Assembly: GCA_020441605.1 (NCBI GenBank)
Contig: JAGRLX010000062.1
Location: 6,425 to 35,677 of the forward strand
Direction of reading: 5' to 3'
From: Alphaproteobacteria bacterium
GTDB lineage: Bacteria; Pseudomonadota; Alphaproteobacteria; Rhizobiales; Aestuariivirgaceae
DNA: 29,253 nucleotides
The position numbers and the translations under genes are program-made. Under the pieces are notes generated by a model, which worked only from the letters and a program-made list of their open reading frames with translations, made no database searches and had not been told where the DNA came from. Shown here piece by piece: positions 25,494 to 29,253 of the stretch. The first letter of the stretch is position 1; each line of letters starts with the position of its first letter.

Positions 25494-25943
25494 TCAGTTG
25501 GTGATCGTGATACGGGTCGATTTCATCCCGTATTTCTGCACGATACCGAAAAGCTTGGCCGCGTTCTGCGGATGCAGACGGATGCAGCCATGCGACGCCG
25601 GCCGGCCGAGCGATTTCACGTAGCCCGTGCCGTGAATTGCATATCCCCCGAGGAAGAAGATCGAATTCGGCATGGGCGAATTGTCGTATTTCCGCGAGTA
25701 ATGCATCTTCTTGAGCAGAAACGGCCGCCATGACCCCCGAGGCGTGTGATAGCCGCTGCGCGCCGTAGACACCTTCCAGCGGCCATAGGGCCAGCCGTTG
25801 ACATTCACCGCCATGGACTGGCTCGAAATGTCGATCCGGATATCGACGACGGCGGACTTGCTGCCTGCCGAGGCCTGAGCCAAGCCGGCCACGGCGAAAA
25901 CCGCCAGAGCCAGGCCGAAAACTATCGATATTATCTTTCTCAT
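25494..25943 (-). CDS. L,D-transpeptidase (YkuD domain), Sec-exported
   Basis: A 149-residue protein starting at ATG 25943 with an AGGAAG ribosome site; an in-frame start at 26000 overlaps the upstream gene and is unlikely. A Sec signal ends near residue 25 (LAQASA). The YkuD domain carries H104 in IHGTG, then S117, H118, G119 and C120 of SHGCIRLH, with R122. This is the full catalytic set of the family, which forms 3-3 peptidoglycan cross-links or links proteins to peptidoglycan. It is short, with no LysM or other wall-binding module. It follows the phosphoribosyltransferase gene and precedes the cupin gene on the same strand. Confidence 0.93.
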   Translation of the reverse strand: MRKIISIVFGLALAVFAVAGLAQASAGSKSAVVDIRIDISSQSMAVNVNGWPYGRWKVSTARSGYHTPRGSWRPFLLKKMHYSRKYDNSPMPNSIFFLGGYAIHGTGYVKSLGRPASHGCIRLHPQNAAKLFGIVQKYGMKSTRITITN

Positions 25944-25996
25944 CGCTTCCTCACCCTCAGAGAGCCCCCTCTCCGTCACGCAAGTTCGATGCCGCA

Positions 25997-27247
25997 TCAC
26001 TCACTGTCGAACAGGAATTCCCGTCCAACCTTGACCCGCTTTACGCCATCATAAGCAATAATATCAGCGGTTGCATAAGTCTCGGTTAATGTGGCCGGAA
26101 GAAAGCTTCCCGTCCCCACCATGTCCAGAGGTGCCCGGGCAGCGCCCATGATCTGGCATTTTTGCGGATCGAAGCCGGATGATCCGACGATGATCGCCTG
26201 GCGATACCCGGCCGCGTTGAGCGCCTGGCGCACGTGAATGATCGCCGCAGCCGATACGCCCTTGCCAAACAGGATGCGGCGCACCTTGTCGACGAGGATA
26301 TTGTTGGGATCCAGCTGGAAGGCCCGCCCACCCAAGACCTGCTCGACGATATTGTATTCGCCATGAACCCCCAGCCAATGGCCCACGATTTCCACCGATT
26401 TCTCGTAGTCCAGTCCTTCCGCAAACCGGCCGCCATGGGTATCGAGGCGAATGCCGAAACTCTTGCCCTCGTGTTGCAGCCCGGCCTCGTCATAGAACCA
26501 TCGCGCGCAACGGATCGAGTCCGTGACCTCTTCACCGGTATAATCGACCAATGCGATCAGAGACTTGGCTTCAGGTATCGTCTTGGCAAAAAGCTGCATG
26601 GCCGCAAGCACGTCGCCATTCGTATAGCCGACCAAGGCGTGTGGCATTGTCCCCATTCCGCTTGGCGAACCGAAGAACGGCGCCGTCAGATCCTGCGAGG
26701 AACCGACAAATCCCTTTACATTGGGATCGGAACGGCGGGCCGCAGCGCTGCCGACTGCTGCACCATAGGCGGCGAGAATGTTCATTTCGGCCCCACTGCC
26801 ATGGCGGGCATGCATGTCCATGAAGGCGGCACCAGGCATGGCGCGACACATTTCGTAGGCATTGTTGGCGGACACACAGGGGAAACCTGTCTTCTGCAGC
26901 AATAGGGTCTCGACCTCGGACAGGCGGGCCATCGAGCCGGTGATCTCCATCATCTTGCTCTCGGATGGCACAATGTCGCCTTCTTCGTAATAGCGGCGGA
27001 TCTGCACGTCCGGCACGAAATGGCGGATCAGGCGGATGGTGGGCTCCAGAGCAGCCACCACACGGCGGCGCATGAACACCGCAAAGGTGACCTTTGAATC
27101 GCCATTGGCCCCCACAATCCGGCTGGTATTGGTGAAATACTTGTCGGTCTGTGAGGCGACCGGGCCAGCACTCAGGACCGCGTCGACAAGCCTGTCGAGA
27201 ATGGCCTCATGGCCTGGAATGAGAGGCGAGCGTTGATCCATGGCCAT
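25997..27247 (-). CDS. Nicotinate phosphoribosyltransferase-like protein
   Basis: A 416-residue protein of the nicotinate phosphoribosyltransferase family (PncB kin): it has the N-terminal SQTDKYFTNT block, the VETLLLQKTGFP helix, and GTMPHALVGY near residues 200-210 with the histidine that is phosphorylated in this family. A late GSSGFD loop would bind PRPP phosphate. These enzymes join nicotinate and PRPP in NAD salvage. The position that usually reads like TRRxHP here reads DMHARHGSG, so the base specificity may differ. The ATG is at 27247 (27241 is also in frame). The gene is 27 bases after the HpcH/HpaI aldolase on the same strand, an unusual partner. Confidence 0.8.
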   Translation of the reverse strand: MAMDQRSPLIPGHEAILDRLVDAVLSAGPVASQTDKYFTNTSRIVGANGDSKVTFAVFMRRRVVAALEPTIRLIRHFVPDVQIRRYYEEGDIVPSESKMMEITGSMARLSEVETLLLQKTGFPCVSANNAYEMCRAMPGAAFMDMHARHGSGAEMNILAAYGAAVGSAAARRSDPNVKGFVGSSQDLTAPFFGSPSGMGTMPHALVGYTNGDVLAAMQLFAKTIPEAKSLIALVDYTGEEVTDSIRCARWFYDEAGLQHEGKSFGIRLDTHGGRFAEGLDYEKSVEIVGHWLGVHGEYNIVEQVLGGRAFQLDPNNILVDKVRRILFGKGVSAAAIIHVRQALNAAGYRQAIIVGSSGFDPQKCQIMGAARAPLDMVGTGSFLPATLTETYATADIIAYDGVKRVKVGREFLFDSE

Positions 27248-27274
27248 GCAGTTTCACTCGAATTGGGCGTGACG

Positions 27275-28051
27275 TCAAACCGGCTTGAACGACGCCATCA
27301 GGCTGGCGGCACCCCAGTGCAGCAGATCGACGTCCACCGCCGCGGCAAAGAACGTGAAACCAAGGTTCATATAGGCCGAGATGACATCGGCGTTGCCACC
27401 GAATGCACCCGCCACGAGCCCGTTTCGCTTGGCCGCCGCAACAACTTTCTCCATGGCTGCCAGGGTTGCAGGGCCGGTCTTGTCGATGCCGGTTCCATTC
27501 GATAGCGCGATGGACAGGTCGCTGGGGCCGACGAACAGCCCGTCGAGGCCCGGCGTGGCGGCGATTTCCTCGACATTGGTGAGGGCTTCGACCGTCTCGA
27601 TCATGGCGAAGACCATCGTCATGCGGTTGGCGTTGCCAAGATATTCTGCAGCCGTCAGGCCCGATGCCTGAAGCGCCGTGTAACCACCCCAGCTCCGTCC
27701 ACCGGCCGGCGGATATTTCGCCGCCCTGACCAGCGCCTCGGCCTGTGTCCTGCTGTTGATCATCGGGCAGATCACCGCAGCCGCGCCGGCGTCCAGCGCC
27801 TGACCGGGGATTCCCGGGTCATTCCACAAGCTGCGCACGATCGCCGGACGGCCGGCGGCATTGATCGCGGCAATCATAGGCACGGCGTCGGAAAAGCCGA
27901 TCATCCCGTGCTGCATGTCCAGGCACACGCCATCGAACGGCAGGCGGGCTACCTGGGCGGCGAGGTTGGCACTGGGAATCGACATCCACGAAAACAGGAA
28001 CGGCTCGCCAGTGGCGAGCCGTCCCCGGAGATCGAAATGTCCCGCACCCAC
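27275..28051 (-). CDS. HpcH/HpaI family aldolase
   Basis: A 258-residue class II aldolase of the HpcH/HpaI TIM-barrel family. Catalytic and metal residues are H48 (MQHG), R73 (RSLWND), E152 (MIETVEAL) and D178 (GPSDLS), the same set as H45, R70, E149 and D175 of E. coli HpaI, shifted by three. The family cleaves 2-keto-4-hydroxy acids to pyruvate or glyoxylate and an aldehyde, using Mg, Mn or Co. The substrate is not shown by the sequence; no aromatic meta-cleavage genes are near. Its GTG start overlaps the last base of the DUF1476 stop (TAGTG), so it is translationally coupled to that gene. Confidence 0.9.
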   Translation of the reverse strand: MGAGHFDLRGRLATGEPFLFSWMSIPSANLAAQVARLPFDGVCLDMQHGMIGFSDAVPMIAAINAAGRPAIVRSLWNDPGIPGQALDAGAAAVICPMINSRTQAEALVRAAKYPPAGGRSWGGYTALQASGLTAAEYLGNANRMTMVFAMIETVEALTNVEEIAATPGLDGLFVGPSDLSIALSNGTGIDKTGPATLAAMEKVVAAAKRNGLVAGAFGGNADVISAYMNLGFTFFAAAVDVDLLHWGAASLMASFKPV

Positions 28052-28374
28052 TAGCCGGCAGCCTTGATCTGTTCGATCGCAGTTTGCATCAGCTCATCCA
28101 TGGTGCGGCGGATCTGATGGTCGGACTGTTCAACGCCCTTGGCATCGAAGTCTTTGCGGATCTTGCGGAACACGTCATCGTCACCGGCTTCCTCGAAATC
28201 GGCTACGATGACCGATTTGGCGTAGGCCTCGGCCTCGGCGCCGGACAAGCCCAGCTTCTCGGCCGCCCATAGGCCCAGCAACTTGTTGCGGCGGGCGCCG
28301 GCTTTGAAGCGCAGTTCCTCGTCATGGGCGAACTTCTTTTCGAAGCCTTCCTCGCGCTTGTCGAAGGTCGTCAT
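28051..28374 (-). CDS. DUF1476 protein (F1-ATPase zeta inhibitor family)
   Basis: A 107-residue, mainly helical and highly charged protein. Its start, TTFDKREEGFEKKFAHDEEL, is the hallmark of DUF1476, characterised in Paracoccus denitrificans as the zeta subunit, an inhibitor of the F1Fo-ATP synthase that blocks ATP hydrolysis with its N-terminal segment. An AGGAG ribosome site precedes the ATG. A possible minus-strand promoter is TTGATT (28435-28430) with TATTTC (28412-28407) at 17 bases. It is divergent from purC, an arrangement I know from other Rhizobiales. It is the first gene of the minus-strand block with the aldolase. Confidence 0.92.
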   Translation of the reverse strand: MTTFDKREEGFEKKFAHDEELRFKAGARRNKLLGLWAAEKLGLSGAEAEAYAKSVIVADFEEAGDDDVFRKIRKDFDAKGVEQSDHQIRRTMDELMQTAIEQIKAAG

Positions 28375-28406
28375 GAAAATCTCCTGTTGAGCCCTGTTGG
28401 AAGCTT

Positions 28407-28435
28407 GAAATAGCCAGTGCCCCCGGCCAAATCAA
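28407..28435 (-). promoter_or_regulatory. Possible promoter of DUF1476 gene
   Basis: On the minus strand TTGATT (28435-28430) and TATTTC (28412-28407) are 17 bases apart, with the ATG 33 bases further on. The match to the sigma-70 consensus is four of six and three of six, so the call is tentative. The remaining 160 bases to purC hold no gene that I can see; the purC promoter is not clear. Confidence 0.3.
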
Positions 28436-28598
28436 CCATGGAAACAGGCATTGTGCGCCGCAGCACGATGGTTTATTGAGCGCCGGCGAAAGGACTGGGG
28501 ATTTTGCCGCCCCAATTCCATGACAGTTGTGGCTTTGGCTGCCGCTCCGGACTAGACTGTGCGGGGATAGATTAAGGGTATTGATGAGGATTTTTCAG

Positions 28599-29253
28599 AT
28601 GAATGGCAGGCGTACCCGGATCTACGAAGGCAAGGCCAAGATACTCTACGAGGGTCCCGAGCCTGGAACCATCATCGTCCACTACAAGGATGACGCAACG
28701 GCTTTCAATGCTCAGAAGAAGGCCGTGATCGAGGGGAAGGGCGTCCTGAACCAGCGCATTTCCGAGTTCATCTTCTCCAAACTCAACGAACTTGGAATTC
28801 CCACTCATTTTCTCCGCACCCTCAACATGCGCGAACAGCTCGTGCGCGAGGTCGAGATCGTGCCGCTGGAGGTGGTTGTGCGCAATGTCGCCGCCGGTTC
28901 CCTGGCCAAGAAGCTCGGGCTCGAAGAGGGGCACCCCCTGCCCCGCTCGATCATCGAATTCTATTACAAGAATGACGAGCTGGGCGATCCCATGGTCTCG
29001 GAAGAACACATCACCGCCTTCAACTGGGCCAATCCCCAGGAAATCGACGACATGATGCACATGGCCATCCGCATCAACGATTTCCTTTCCGGCCTCTTCC
29101 TCGGCATCGGCATCAAGCTCGTCGACTTCAAGATCGAGTTCGGCAGGCTTTATGAAAATGACATGATGCGGATCGTGCTGGCCGACGAGATCAGCCCTGA
29201 TTCGTGCCGGCTGTGGGATATCAAGACGAACGAGAAGCTGGACAAGGACCGCT
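28599..29253 (+). CDS. purC: SAICAR synthase, N-terminal part (runs off the window)
   Basis: The first 218 codons of phosphoribosylaminoimidazole-succinocarboxamide synthase, out of about 254. The opening [18 protein letters not shown] is the family start with the ATP-binding lysine. [13 protein letters not shown] [13 protein letters not shown] follows, then [21 protein letters not shown], the substrate loop, and [10 protein letters not shown] and [14 protein letters not shown], both diagnostic for PurC. It makes SAICAR from CAIR, aspartate and ATP in purine synthesis, the step before PurB. ATG 28599 fits the usual start of Rhizobiales PurC and has GAGGA upstream. ATG 28584 in the same frame has its own AAGGG and cannot be excluded. 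Confidence 0.96.
   Translation, partial: MNGRRTRIYEGKAKILYEGPEPGTIIVHYKDDATAFNAQKKAVIEGKGVLNQRISEFIFSKLNELGIPTHFLRTLNMREQLVREVEIVPLEVVVRNVAAGSLAKKLGLEEGHPLPRSIIEFYYKNDELGDPMVSEEHITAFNWANPQEIDDMMHMAIRINDFLSGLFLGIGIKLVDFKIEFGRLYENDMMRIVLADEISPDSCRLWDIKTNEKLDKDR

Noticed and set aside
1..29253. Mobile element, prophage or CRISPR array
   Set aside because: No transposase, integrase, phage or Cas-like protein and no spaced direct repeats were seen in any frame.

Overview
The window looks like a chromosomal segment of an alphaproteobacterium, most likely of the Hyphomicrobiales (Rhizobiales) type. The evidence is high GC, dense gene packing with ATGA-type overlaps, a DUF1476 gene (F1-ATPase zeta inhibitor) divergent from purC, a DUF6867-like membrane protein in a liv operon, a DUF2259-like secreted protein, and RND and PadR genes of alphaproteobacterial type. 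I see no rRNA, tRNA, insertion sequence, CRISPR array or phage gene. No gap between genes exceeds 300 bases.

Left part (1-8.6 kb), acyl-CoA and small-molecule metabolism. A plus-strand operon holds the 3' end of an acyl-CoA dehydrogenase gene, an NDP-forming acyl-CoA synthetase, a CaiD-like enoyl-CoA hydratase and an SDR dehydrogenase. It converges on a minus-strand set of an SRPBCC protein, a second SDR and an MFS exporter. Next come a Tat-type L,D-transpeptidase and a PuuB-like FAD oxidoreductase. The first operon has the parts to activate an acid to its CoA ester, desaturate or reduce it, hydrate it and oxidise the product. CaiD similarity suggests a carnitine-like or other short hydroxyacyl substrate.

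Middle part (8.6-15.4 kb). A small lipoprotein, a class Ib aspartate aminotransferase, and a minus-strand efflux operon (PadR regulator, membrane fusion protein, RND pump). The PadR promoter carries dyads that suggest autoregulation. No outer-membrane factor gene is present here.

Right-middle part (15.4-23.5 kb). A LIV-type amino-acid ABC importer operon (livH, livM, livG, livF, DUF6867-like, substrate-binding protein) ends in a clear intrinsic terminator. It is followed by a second, diverged substrate-binding protein, a stand-alone Lrp/AsnC ligand-binding (RAM) domain and a DUF2259-like secreted protein. LivG carries an unusual tail of about 132 residues, acidic and then Lys/Ala/Pro-rich, like a histone H1 tail.

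Right end (23.5-29.25 kb). purB and the start of purC flank a minus-strand block: DUF1476, HpcH/HpaI aldolase, a nicotinate phosphoribosyltransferase-like protein, a second L,D-transpeptidase and a cupin. The cupin reproduces, with exact spacing, the metal and catalytic residues of the DMSP lyase DddQ. The cupin and the LivG tail are the two most interesting observations.
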